A stretch of 64,000 nucleotides of DNA from contig NZ_CP074436.1 of assembly GCF_016858305.2 (NCBI RefSeq), forward strand, positions 2,748,001 through 2,812,000. Direction: 5' to 3'. Origin of the DNA: Polaribacter sp. Q13. GTDB lineage: Bacteria > Bacteroidota > Bacteroidia > Flavobacteriales > Flavobacteriaceae. A model generated the notes under the pieces. That model made no database searches, was not told where the DNA came from, and saw only the letters and a list, made by a program, of their open reading frames with translations. Of the stretch, positions 54,160 to 63,449 are shown piece by piece (the first letter of the stretch is position 1; each line of letters begins with the position of its first letter). The translations under genes and the position numbers were made by a program.

Positions 54160-55029
54160 ATGAAAATTTTAAAAAAATATAAAAATTTATTTATTGTATT
54201 ATTTATTTTAAGTGTCACTTTCGCTATATATGCTATGCCAAAAATATATGAGAGGTATACAACATATAAAAACAATAAAGAGTTCAGAACTAACTTTCCT
54301 AAAAAGGTTGAATATTTTACAAACACACCCAATCCTGACAGCGTATTTGTATTTATAATGGCAGGTCAATCTAATATGGCTGGACGTGGAAAAATAGAAC
54401 CAATAGATACGGTTCCTAACACCAAATTACTAACATTAAACAAGCAAGGAAATTTAATTTTAGCTAAAGAACCTTTACATTATTATGAACCTTCAAGAAC
54501 TGGACTTGATTGTGGCGTTTCATTCGGGAATGCTATTTTAAATAATTTACCCAATAACAATTATGTTTTGATATTACCTACAGCAGTAGGAGGAAGTTCT
54601 ATTCAACAATGGATTAATGACAGTAAGTTTCGAGGAGTAAATTTATTATCTAATTTCAAAGAAAAAGTAGAAGTTGGAAAAAAAATCGGAACAATAAAAG
54701 GCATATTATGGCATCAAGGAGAAAACGATGCAACTAATCAAGAAAATATAAATAAATATCAAAAAAGATTGTCAATTTTATTTAATAAATTTAGACAAAT
54801 AGTTGAGAACGATTCTTTGCCTATTTTAATAGGTGAACTTGGAAGCTATTATAATGACAATGCAAAATGGCAAAGGATTAATTCAGCTATTCATAGTTAC
54901 ACAGAAAAAGATACATTTTCAAAATATATTAACACACAAGACTTTGAACATCGAGGCGACGGAATTCATTTTGACTCTAAAGGACAAAGAGAAATGGGAA
55001 AAAGATTTGCAGATAAATATAATGAATAA
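54160..55029 (+). CDS. Sialate O-acetylesterase-like SGNH hydrolase, membrane-anchored
   Basis: 289 residues. One N-terminal membrane segment (NLFIVLFILSVTFAIYAM, about 9-26), then a periplasmic SASA-type domain: AGQSNMAGRG (catalytic Ser), ILWHQGENDA and the final DGIHFDSKGQ with the Asp and His. Hydrolyses acetyl esters on carbohydrate. The ATG at 54160 is preferred; the frame open from 54100 adds basic residues before the membrane segment. Lies alone between repeats; a large branched palindrome follows 22 bases after the stop. See findings for a possible gene cassette. Confidence 0.86.
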   Translation: MKILKKYKNLFIVLFILSVTFAIYAMPKIYERYTTYKNNKEFRTNFPKKVEYFTNTPNPDSVFVFIMAGQSNMAGRGKIEPIDTVPNTKLLTLNKQGNLILAKEPLHYYEPSRTGLDCGVSFGNAILNNLPNNNYVLILPTAVGGSSIQQWINDSKFRGVNLLSNFKEKVEVGKKIGTIKGILWHQGENDATNQENINKYQKRLSILFNKFRQIVENDSLPILIGELGSYYNDNAKWQRINSAIHSYTEKDTFSKYINTQDFEHRGDGIHFDSKGQREMGKRFADKYNE

Positions 55030-55050
55030 AAAAAGCCTGCTTACAACACC

Positions 55051-55177
55051 GTGTATATTTAATTGCTTGGTTTCTGCTTATCTGGAATATTCCTTCGGAA
55101 TATTCTCAGGTTCGTAAAAGTTTACTAAATTAGTTGCCAAACCACGCAACTAAGCATACACAAACACGTTAAACGAA
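55051..55177 (+). repeat. Branched palindrome resembling an attC site
   Basis: Outer arms of 23 bases (55051-55073 and 55139-55161) match at 19 of 23 positions, starting with GTGTAT. Between them is a perfect nine-base stem (55085-55093 with 55097-55105, loop TTC). It is followed by CACGTTAAAC: GTTAAAC (55168-55174) fits the attC core GTTRRRY, and GTTAAACGAA (55168-55177) is the complement of TTCGTTTAAC at 54067-54076 on the other side of the gene. Confidence 0.6.
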
Positions 55178-55192
55178 CCTCATCAATAAAAT

Positions 55193-55230
55193 AAAAAAGG
55201 CGAAAATTTAAAAATTTTCGCCTTTTTTTT
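55193..55230. terminator. Terminator at the 3' end of thiL
   Basis: AAAAAAGGCGAAAATTT with its complement (17-base arms), A-rich on the left and T-rich on the right; usable from both sides. Confidence 0.85.
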
Positions 55231-55247
55231 ATAATATTAAACTGTAT

Positions 55248-56297
55248 TTATTCATTCTTCAAAGCATTCCAACCTTGTGCTTTCAATTCAATTTCTTGGC
55301 TCGCTCTTGTTACTAAGTTTAAACCTTGGTTTTCTGCGGTAATATGTCCAATAATAGAAAAATTAGGATTTCCTTTTATTTTATCAAAATCTGCAATAGG
55401 TACTGTAAATAACAATTCGTAATCTTCACCACCACTTAACGCCACCATGGTAGAATCTAATTCAAACTCTTCACAAGCAGAAATTACTTGCGGGTCTAAA
55501 GGCAATTTATCTTCGTATACCTTACACCCTACTTTACTCTGCGTACAAATATGAAAAAGTTCAGATGAAAGTCCATCAGAAATATCAATCATAGAAGTAG
55601 GTTTTACTTCCATTTCTTTTAACAAACCAGCAATATCTTTACGAGCTTCTGGCTTTAACTGACGTTCAATTAAGTAGGTATAATTATCCAAATCTGGCTG
55701 ATTATTTGGATCCACCTTAAAAACTTGTTTCTCTCTTTCTAAGACTTGTAACCCTAAATAAGCAGCACCTAAATCTCCAGAAACCACAATTAAATCGGTT
55801 TCTTTAGCACCATCTCTGTACACAACATCTTCTTTTGCTGCTTTACCAATTGCAGTAACAGAAATTAAAATTCCTTTGGTAGAAGAAGTCGTGTCTCCAC
55901 CAACCAAATCTACATTGTAAGACTCACAAGCTAACTGAATTCCGGCATACAACTCTTCAATTGCTTCTAGCGGAAATCTGTTAGAAACCGCGATAGAAAC
56001 CGTAATTTGCTCTGCAACTCCATTCATTGCATACACATCAGATAAATTTACCATTACCGCTTTGTATCCTAAATGTTTTAGTGGCATATAACTTAAATCG
56101 AAATGCACGCCTTCTATCAACAAATCTGTGGTAACCAACGTTTGTTTTTCCGAAGCATCTAAAACAGCAGCATCGTCTCCAACAGCTTTAATTGTAGATG
56201 GATTTTGCACTTTAAAATATTGTGTAATATGGTTGATTAAACCAAACTCACCTAGTTCGGCCAACGACGTCTTTTGTGTATTTTTATCTTCTAACAT
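55248..56297 (-). CDS. thiL: Thiamine-monophosphate kinase
   Basis: 349 residues. Makes thiamine pyrophosphate, last step of B1 synthesis. Seen: AVGDDAAVLDAS, TTDLLIEGVHFDL, NLSDVYAMNG, and LVGGDTTSS, and the C-terminal ALSGGEDYELLFT. On the minus strand a TATCTTTG -7 box (56309-56302) ends four bases before the ATG, giving an apparently leaderless mRNA. Confidence 0.95.
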   Translation of the reverse strand: MLEDKNTQKTSLAELGEFGLINHITQYFKVQNPSTIKAVGDDAAVLDASEKQTLVTTDLLIEGVHFDLSYMPLKHLGYKAVMVNLSDVYAMNGVAEQITVSIAVSNRFPLEAIEELYAGIQLACESYNVDLVGGDTTSSTKGILISVTAIGKAAKEDVVYRDGAKETDLIVVSGDLGAAYLGLQVLEREKQVFKVDPNNQPDLDNYTYLIERQLKPEARKDIAGLLKEMEVKPTSMIDISDGLSSELFHICTQSKVGCKVYEDKLPLDPQVISACEEFELDSTMVALSGGEDYELLFTVPIADFDKIKGNPNFSIIGHITAENQGLNLVTRASQEIELKAQGWNALKNE

Positions 56298-56401
56298 CCT
56301 GCAAAGATAGGTACATTCTAAAAAATTACAGAACTACTTTAACACCTATATTTTTTATTTTAGATTTTAAACAGTACTTTTAAATTCTAATCCTATTCGT
56401 T

Positions 56402-58321
56402 ATGATTCGTTTTCTTGTTGTCTGCCTTCTTATTTTTACCCATATTTCAAATGCAACTGCGCAAGAAATCATAAAAATTGCAGAAGCAGAAGCAAAATCT
56501 GCTGCAACAAAAATTCATTTTAAAGCAAATCCTAACACGTCTAATTACGATATTACCTATCATAAATTAGAGTTTTCAGTAGATCCTGCGGTAGCAGCTA
56601 TTACGGGTAAAGTAACTACCACTTTTACCGCTTTAGACGATTTAACAACAGTTACTTTCGATTTAGATAATAATATGACCGTTACTTCAGTAACTCAAAA
56701 TGGAAACACTTTATCTTTTTTTCAAAATACAAATGACGAATTAGTTATTACACTTCAGAATACTTTAAACCAAGGGAATTCAACATCAGTTATTATCGAT
56801 TACAACGGAAACCCAACAAGTAATGGTTTTGGTTCTTTTGAAGTAAACACACACGGAACCGCAAATACTCCAGTACTTTGGACACTTTCTGAGCCTTATG
56901 GCGCTTTAGGTTGGTGGCCTTGCAAACAAGATTTGAATGATAAAATTGATACAATTGATGTGTATATCACGGCTCCAGAGCAATATGTTTCCGTTTCCAA
57001 CGGATTAGAGCAAGGCACAACAACTACTTTAGGTTTTAAAACCACCCATTTTAAACATCAATACCCAATTCCGGCTTATTTAATTGCCATTGCAGTTACT
57101 AATTATGAAACCTATTCGCACCAAGTTTCCCACAATGAGAATAACTTTCCGATTGTAAATTATGTCTATCCAGAAAGTTTATCTTCTTCCCAAAACAGCA
57201 CTTTAGTTACGGTAGATATTATGAAACATTTTATCGATTTGTTTGGCGATTATCCCTATAAAAATGAAAAATATGGACACGCTCAATTTGGTTGGGGCGG
57301 CGGAATGGAACACACCACCGTTTCTTTTATGGGGAGTTTTGGTAGAAATTTAATTGCCCATGAGTTGGCGCATCAATGGTTTGGAGATAAAGTTACTTGT
57401 GGTAGTTGGAAAGACATTTGGTTAAATGAAGGTTTTGCAACCTATCTTTCTGGATTAACAATAGAACACCTAGATGGAGATGCTTCTTTTAAAAGCTGGA
57501 GAAATTCTACTATCAATTCTGTAACATCATCCACAAATGGCGCTGTGTACCTTTCAGATAGCGACACCACAAGCGTAAGTAGAATTTTTAATAGTAGATT
57601 ATCTTACAATAAAGGCGCGATGGTTTTACACATGTTGCGTAAAAAATTGGGCGACACGCATTTTTTTGCTGCTTTAAAAAACTATATTTCAGATCCTAAT
57701 TTGGCATATAATTATGCAAAAACTCCAGATTTGATTACTCATTTAGAAACCGAAAGTGGTTTAGATTTAAATGAATTTTTTAACGATTGGATTTACAACC
57801 AAGGCTACCCTACCTATAACGTAGAATGGCATCAACCAACAACCAATACCTTTAGTATACAGTTAAACCAAACCCAGAGTCATTATTCTGTTACTTTCTT
57901 TGAAGCCAATGTTCCCGTACGGTTAAACGGAACCAATGGTGAGGTTTTAGATCTGGTTTTAGACAATACTACAAACGGACAAACCTTTGTAGAAACTGTG
58001 AATTTCACAGTAAGTTCCGTAGAATTTGATCCAGATGCTCATTTAATTTCTAAAAACAACAATGTTACCTTAGGTATTGAAAACAATCTTTTTGTATCAG
58101 AAAATATTTCTTTGTTTCCGAATCCTGTAAATGATGTTTTAACTATTGAAACCTCAAAAAATATCAGATTCAAAAACGTAATTCTCTACAACACACTTGG
58201 TAAAGAAATTTTTACATCTAGTAATAAACAGGTTAATCTTAGTAAACTAAGTGAGGGAATTTATTTTATTAAAGTTTTTACGGATGCTGGTAACTTGTAT
58301 AAAAAGATTATTAAAGAGTAG
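56402..58321 (+). CDS. Type IX-secreted M1 family aminopeptidase
   Basis: 639 residues. Signal peptide MIRFLVVCLLIFTHISNATA. Zinc motif HELAHQWFGDKVTC with E in WLNEGFAT 19 residues later; substrate loop GGGMEHTT replaces the commoner GAMEN, and this is seen in related Bacteroidetes proteins. The last 75 residues, from about 565 (LFPNPVNDVLTIET), are a type A sorting domain ending in LYKKIIKE, so the enzyme is exported by type IX secretion, consistent with the sprE gene at 27078. Confidence 0.94.
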   Translation: MIRFLVVCLLIFTHISNATAQEIIKIAEAEAKSAATKIHFKANPNTSNYDITYHKLEFSVDPAVAAITGKVTTTFTALDDLTTVTFDLDNNMTVTSVTQNGNTLSFFQNTNDELVITLQNTLNQGNSTSVIIDYNGNPTSNGFGSFEVNTHGTANTPVLWTLSEPYGALGWWPCKQDLNDKIDTIDVYITAPEQYVSVSNGLEQGTTTTLGFKTTHFKHQYPIPAYLIAIAVTNYETYSHQVSHNENNFPIVNYVYPESLSSSQNSTLVTVDIMKHFIDLFGDYPYKNEKYGHAQFGWGGGMEHTTVSFMGSFGRNLIAHELAHQWFGDKVTCGSWKDIWLNEGFATYLSGLTIEHLDGDASFKSWRNSTINSVTSSTNGAVYLSDSDTTSVSRIFNSRLSYNKGAMVLHMLRKKLGDTHFFAALKNYISDPNLAYNYAKTPDLITHLETESGLDLNEFFNDWIYNQGYPTYNVEWHQPTTNTFSIQLNQTQSHYSVTFFEANVPVRLNGTNGEVLDLVLDNTTNGQTFVETVNFTVSSVEFDPDAHLISKNNNVTLGIENNLFVSENISLFPNPVNDVLTIETSKNIRFKNVILYNTLGKEIFTSSNKQVNLSKLSEGIYFIKVFTDAGNLYKKIIKE

Positions 58322-58431
58322 TTTTTAGAAATTAGTGGTTTTTTAGTTAAATTAGTGTCTAACCTTTTTAATGGCTTTCACCCGTTTATAAATTAGTTTT
58401 TCTATTTTTACCGATATAAATAATTCATCTT

Positions 58432-59190
58432 TTGATTTCTATAACTACATCAGAAAATAAAAAAGTCTATTTTGCATCCGATCAACATTTTGGTGCACCC
58501 ACTCCAGAAGCTAGTTTTCCTCGCGAAAAAAAGTTTATAACTTGGTTAGATGAAGTAAAAAAAGACGCCGAAGTCATTTTTTTATTAGGCGATTTATTCG
58601 ATTTTTGGTTCGAGTATAAAACCGTAGTTCCTAAAGGATTTGTAAGAGTTTTAGGAAAATTAGCAGAGATAAAAGATTCTGGAATTCCTATTTACTTTTT
58701 TATTGGTAATCATGATTTATGGATGAATGATTACTTCCAAAAAGAACTCAACATTCCTGTATATCATGAGCCACAAGAGTTTTTAATCAACAATAAAAAG
58801 TTTTTAATTGGTCATGGAGATGGTTTAGGTCCTGGTGATTATGGGTACAAACGCATGAAAAAAGTGTTTACGTTTCCATTATTCAAATGGATCTTTAGAT
58901 GGTTGCATCCAGATATTGGCGTACGTTTAGGACATTATATGTCAGTAAAAAACAAATTAATTTCTGGTGATGATGATGCCAAATATTTAGGTGATGAAAA
59001 CGAATGGTTGGTGTTGTATTGTAAAGAAAAACTAACCCAACAACATTACGATTACTTTGTTTTTGGACACCGACACCTTCCTTTAGAAATAGAACTACAA
59101 GAAAATAGTAAATATGTAAATCTTGGAGATTGGATTCAGTATTTTACCTATGGAGAATTTGACACTACATTTAAGTTGTTAAAAGCATAA
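58432..59190 (+). CDS. lpxH: UDP-2,3-diacylglucosamine diphosphatase
   Basis: 252 residues. Fourth step of lipid A synthesis; Mn-dependent calcineurin-like enzyme. Seen: FASDQHFGAP, LLGDLFDFWFEY, FIGNHDLWM, LIGHGDGLGPGDYG and FGHRHLPLE. The start is TTG at 58432; no ATG precedes the SDQH motif. Single gene with a shared terminator downstream. Confidence 0.93.
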   Translation: MISITTSENKKVYFASDQHFGAPTPEASFPREKKFITWLDEVKKDAEVIFLLGDLFDFWFEYKTVVPKGFVRVLGKLAEIKDSGIPIYFFIGNHDLWMNDYFQKELNIPVYHEPQEFLINNKKFLIGHGDGLGPGDYGYKRMKKVFTFPLFKWIFRWLHPDIGVRLGHYMSVKNKLISGDDDAKYLGDENEWLVLYCKEKLTQQHYDYFVFGHRHLPLEIELQENSKYVNLGDWIQYFTYGEFDTTFKLLKA

Positions 59191-59237
59191 AAATAAACCT
59201 TCTCTGATTCAGTTTAAATACTATAGAAAATAATAAA

Positions 59238-59272
59238 CATAGAAAAAGCGGCAAATTGCCGCTTTTTCTATG
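59238..59272. terminator. Bidirectional terminator between lpxH and the TonB receptor gene
   Basis: 17-base perfect arms (59238-59254 with 59256-59272), GC core GCGGCAA / TTGCCGC and poly-A and poly-T flanks. Confidence 0.93.
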
Positions 59273-59285
59273 TAAAATAATCAGT

Positions 59286-62162
59286 TTATTTTAAGTTAAA
59301 ACTTACTCTTGCAAATAAGAATCTACCTCCAATACCAAATTGTTGTGCTCTTCTAGACCAATCGAAACGACCATCACTTCTATTACCATAAGAAGCTTCT
59401 GCCATATCTGGATAAATATCAAACAAGTTATTTGCACCAATTGTTAACGTTAAAGCATCTGTTGCTTTATAACCCAAAGATAAATCTGTAACCACTTTAG
59501 AACTGAATACTTGTTGGTTTGCAACCACTGTTGTTGCCTCTGTTACTTCACCAAAATACACATTTCTTAAGAAGATATTATACTTACCCGTTGTAAAGCT
59601 ATTTGTTAAATTTAACTTCGTTCTTGGCACCGCTTCTTCTAAATACACTCTACTATCTTCAGGAAAATATGTGCTTACTAAACCTGCATTTTCTAAAACT
59701 GTAGATGCTTTAATATCTCCTACTTGTTCTGTTTTAGATAAAGTAGCAGATAAATCTGTTTTTAATCTAGAGTTAGCTCCAATATCTGCTTTATGTGTAA
59801 TTACAAAATCGACTCCTTTAGATTCTGTGTCTATTGCATTTGCAAAAAACGATGCTGCAGAAGCATTTGCCTGTGCCAATAAATTATCTAATTCTGTTCC
59901 TGTACCTGGCCCTTTAAATTGCCCAGTGTAAACCACTCTATCATCAATATTAACAATATAACCATCTAAAGTTAAAGTAATATTAGCATCGGGTAATTTT
60001 GCTGTAAACCCTGCACTAAAACTAGTAGAAGTTTCTTCTTTTAATTGAGGAATACCTAATAATTGTGCGGCTCTACTTTCATTTGAAAAAGTACCTACTT
60101 CTTGCGGATCTCCGTTTTGGTCAAAAATAGTTGAGGTAGAATTAAAGTTTATTTGATGCAAAGAAGGTGCTCTAAAACCAGTATTAAAAGAAGCTCTAAT
60201 TCTAAAATTCTCTGAAGCTTTAATTAAAGTTGCTAATTTAAAGTTTACAGTAGAACCAAAATCTGAATAATCTTCAAAACGTGTTGCAAAATTTAATGAA
60301 ATAGCGTCAGTAAAATCTGCATCTAAATCTAAATAACCAGCAATACTACTTCTACCTCTAGACAACTCATTACTTGGACTAAAACCTGGAAATACTTGAG
60401 AACCACCTGGTCTTGCCGCATCAAAAAAGTCTACTAAAGGCATTTGCGTAGAGGTCTTAATAGCTTCACCTGCTGCTGTATACTGAGTATAAGAAGCTTC
60501 TTCTCCTGCAGTGATCTCATAGTTTTCTAAACGATATTCTGCTCCAAAAGCAACACCTAAACCTTGAAAAGTGTTTTTATAAAATTTATTTAAATCTAAG
60601 TTTACGGTATTTTGAGCAAAAGCAAAACCACCAGCATCAAAAACTGTTGGAGAAGCATTTCCTTGAGAAGCATTAAATGTATTCCCAATCATATAATTGA
60701 ATGCATTTTTACCATACGTATTTGAAAAATCTACATTCCATTCTCCAATTTTACCTTTAATTCCCACTGCTAAAGATTTGTCTGAAATAGTAGAATTAAT
60801 TTCTGGTAAAAAACCATTAATATATGCAGGTGTGTATGTTCTACTTTGGTTTGGTAATCTATAAAAACCAGCAGAGTTTCCATCTCTAGAACCTAAACCA
60901 GCAAAGGAATATAATTCTGTACCATTATCATCTAAAGGTAATTTAAAGTTGGCAAAAAATCTACCTCCACGTACTTTAGACTGCCCAACTCTCATGTTAA
61001 AGTCTTTACTTTCTAAACCTCTTGCAGCTAATTCTGCAGTTGTATTATCTCCTGATAAAATACCTTGTAATTGAGTCTTTGTTGTAGCTCCATTTAAATT
61101 AATACCAGCCTGATTTGCATATTGTATAACATCGCTAACATCATTATCTAATAATTTGGTTAAATCATAACCATCATTATTTGCAAATCTTTCAACAGTA
61201 TTATATAAATTGAATATAGTTCCTTCCCAATCTTTCATTCTGTTGTAAGCTTCTCTTACATCAAAATCTCCAGTAAAGTTAATAAACCCACCTTTATCAC
61301 CAATAGGCAATCCGTAGTTAGCACTAATATTAGTGGTTTGTCCGTCTACACCTCCAGTTTGTCCATTGGCATTTTTACTAAAATTAGCACCAGTAGTTAC
61401 TACTAAAGCCAATTCATTTACGCTTTCATTTAAAACAATATTAATAACACCCGCAATAGCATCAGAACCATATTGTGCTGCTGCTCCATCTCGTAAAACT
61501 TCAATTCTTTTAATTGATGCTGCTGGTATTGCATTTAAATCTGTACCAACAGAACCTCTACCAAAAGTTCCATTAATATTTATTAAAGAAGAAGTATGTC
61601 TTCTTTTACCATTAATTAATACCAAAACCTGATCTGGTCCTAAACCTCTTAATGAAGCTGGATCTATGTGATCCGTACCATCAGAAATTGTTTGTGTATT
61701 CGACGTAAATGAAGGCGCCACAAAATTTAAAATTTGATTTAAATTAACTTGCGGTGAAGATGCAGCTAGTTCTTTCATATCTACAATATCTATTGGAACA
61801 GGAGAATCTATGGCTGTTCTGTTAGGATTTCTAGAACCAACAACAACTACTTCTTCTAAAGAATTGTCTTCTTCTACAGAAATTGTTATATACTTAATAC
61901 TAGTTACTTTTACTATTTTAGCAGCAAATCCCATAGAAGAAACCACCAATTTAGAAGGTAATGTTTTTAAAGCTATAGAAAACTCTCCGTTATTGTCTGT
62001 AACGGTTCCGTTGCTTGTTCCTTTTTCAACAACATTCATATATGGCAATCCTTCACCAGATGAATCTGTAACTTTACCCTTTATAGTTTGTGCTGCCATA
62101 GCTAAAGGAAGCATTAAAATTAGGGTAATTAATACGCTTTTAATTAAGTAATTTTCTTTCAT
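59286..62162 (-). CDS. TonB-dependent receptor with CarboxypepD_reg-like domain
   Basis: 958 residues from ATG 62162 (MKENYLIKSVLITLILMLPLAMAAQ). The CarboxypepD_reg domain (TIKGKVTDSSGEGLPYMNVVEKGTSNGTVTDNNGEFSI, about 25-100) precedes the plug (about 115-240; DQVLVLINGKRRHTSS), and a barrel of about 700 residues ends in LFARVSFNLK. No SusD-like gene follows, so it is not a typical polysaccharide pair; ligand unknown. The frame from 62303 adds an improbable N-terminal extension and is rejected. Confidence 0.93.
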   Translation of the reverse strand: MKENYLIKSVLITLILMLPLAMAAQTIKGKVTDSSGEGLPYMNVVEKGTSNGTVTDNNGEFSIALKTLPSKLVVSSMGFAAKIVKVTSIKYITISVEEDNSLEEVVVVGSRNPNRTAIDSPVPIDIVDMKELAASSPQVNLNQILNFVAPSFTSNTQTISDGTDHIDPASLRGLGPDQVLVLINGKRRHTSSLININGTFGRGSVGTDLNAIPAASIKRIEVLRDGAAAQYGSDAIAGVINIVLNESVNELALVVTTGANFSKNANGQTGGVDGQTTNISANYGLPIGDKGGFINFTGDFDVREAYNRMKDWEGTIFNLYNTVERFANNDGYDLTKLLDNDVSDVIQYANQAGINLNGATTKTQLQGILSGDNTTAELAARGLESKDFNMRVGQSKVRGGRFFANFKLPLDDNGTELYSFAGLGSRDGNSAGFYRLPNQSRTYTPAYINGFLPEINSTISDKSLAVGIKGKIGEWNVDFSNTYGKNAFNYMIGNTFNASQGNASPTVFDAGGFAFAQNTVNLDLNKFYKNTFQGLGVAFGAEYRLENYEITAGEEASYTQYTAAGEAIKTSTQMPLVDFFDAARPGGSQVFPGFSPSNELSRGRSSIAGYLDLDADFTDAISLNFATRFEDYSDFGSTVNFKLATLIKASENFRIRASFNTGFRAPSLHQINFNSTSTIFDQNGDPQEVGTFSNESRAAQLLGIPQLKEETSTSFSAGFTAKLPDANITLTLDGYIVNIDDRVVYTGQFKGPGTGTELDNLLAQANASAASFFANAIDTESKGVDFVITHKADIGANSRLKTDLSATLSKTEQVGDIKASTVLENAGLVSTYFPEDSRVYLEEAVPRTKLNLTNSFTTGKYNIFLRNVYFGEVTEATTVVANQQVFSSKVVTDLSLGYKATDALTLTIGANNLFDIYPDMAEASYGNRSDGRFDWSRRAQQFGIGGRFLFARVSFNLK

Positions 62163-62316
62163 ATTAACTGATTTTAAAATTATATAAGCTAAATATCGGG
62201 TTTTAGAATTATAAACACAACAATTTAACACTTTCTTTGTTTTTTTCGTTTTATTAGAAATTAAAAAAAAATACATCTTTAACCTACTTTTAACAAATAC
62301 CAATATGTTAAAATTG

Positions 62317-62324
62317 TAGCTTTG
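62317..62324 (+). promoter_or_regulatory. -7 element TAGCTTTG of the moxR gene
   Basis: Fits TAnnTTTG; ATG is 36 bases downstream. No good -33 TTG was found. Confidence 0.5.
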
Positions 62325-62359
62325 TTTTCGTAAAAAATAACACTTAATACAATATTACA

Positions 62360-63349
62360 ATGGATGTAGATGTAAGAGCTATTAATGAAAAAATAGAAAG
62401 AGAAAGTGCCTTTATAGATATTCTTACTTTAGAAATGAATAAAGTAATTGTTGGCCAAAAACAAATGATAGAAAGTTTGTTAATTGGTTTGATTGGAAAC
62501 GGTCATATTTTGCTAGAAGGGGTTCCTGGATTAGCAAAAACATTAGCAATTAATACCTTATCTAAAGCGGTACAAGCTTCTTTTAGTAGAGTTCAGTTTA
62601 CACCAGATTTACTACCTGCAGATGTTGTTGGAACCATGATTTACAACATGAAGGAAAACAATTTCGAAATTAAAAAAGGGCCTATTTTTGCAAACTTTGT
62701 ATTAGCAGATGAGATTAACAGAGCACCTGCAAAAGTGCAATCTGCTTTATTAGAAGCAATGCAAGAGCGCCAGATTACTATTGGAGACACTACTTTTAAG
62801 TTAGACGAACCTTTCTTAGTAATGGCAACTCAAAACCCGGTAGAACAAGAAGGGACCTATCCTTTACCAGAAGCACAGGTTGATAGGTTTATGTTGAAGG
62901 TTGTTATTGACTACCCAAAATTACAAGACGAACAAATTATTATGCGTCAGAATTTATCTGGCGGATTTGCAAAAGTAAACCCTGTAGTTTCTGTAGCACA
63001 AATTCTAAGAGCAAGAGAAGTAGCTAACGAAGTGTATATGGATGAAAAAATTGAGAAATATATTCTTGATATCATCTTTGCAACTCGTTATCCAGAAAAA
63101 TATAATTTACCACAATTAAAAGATTTAATCAGTTTCGGGGCATCTCCAAGGGGAAGTATCAACCTTGCAAAAGCAGCAAAATGTTATGCTTTTATCAAAA
63201 GAAGAGGGTATGTAATTCCAGAAGATGTTAGAGCGGTTGTTTTTGATATTTTACGTCACAGAATAGGTATTACGTATGAAGCGGAAGCAGAAAATGTAAC
63301 CTCTGTAGATATTATCAACTCAATTATTAATGAGATTGAAGTGCCATAG
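62360..63349 (+). CDS. MoxR family AAA+ ATPase
   Basis: 329 residues. Walker A GVPGLAKTL (about 52-60), Walker B LADEINRAPAKVQSALLEAM, and sensor ATQNPVEQEGTYPLPEAQVDRFM are the MoxR signature. Followed by a DUF58 gene, as in most MoxR/DUF58/VWA clusters that mature or fold envelope proteins; the third member is beyond the window edge. Confidence 0.96.
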   Translation: MDVDVRAINEKIERESAFIDILTLEMNKVIVGQKQMIESLLIGLIGNGHILLEGVPGLAKTLAINTLSKAVQASFSRVQFTPDLLPADVVGTMIYNMKENNFEIKKGPIFANFVLADEINRAPAKVQSALLEAMQERQITIGDTTFKLDEPFLVMATQNPVEQEGTYPLPEAQVDRFMLKVVIDYPKLQDEQIIMRQNLSGGFAKVNPVVSVAQILRAREVANEVYMDEKIEKYILDIIFATRYPEKYNLPQLKDLISFGASPRGSINLAKAAKCYAFIKRRGYVIPEDVRAVVFDILRHRIGITYEAEAENVTSVDIINSIINEIEVP

Positions 63350-63449
63350 CAAAAAGTTGGCAGTAAAAACAGTTGCAGTTGGCAGTTGCTTACTCATGTT
63401 TTAAAAAAACCGATTCAATTACACGCTTCAACAATTAAACAATTACACG

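Noticed and set aside
61333..62151. Plus-strand open frames opposite the TonB receptor
   Set aside because: Shadow frames of a strongly coding gene; no promoter or ribosome-binding signal.
62163..62303. N-terminal extension of the large TonB receptor
   Set aside because: It precedes a perfect signal peptide and has no homologous character.
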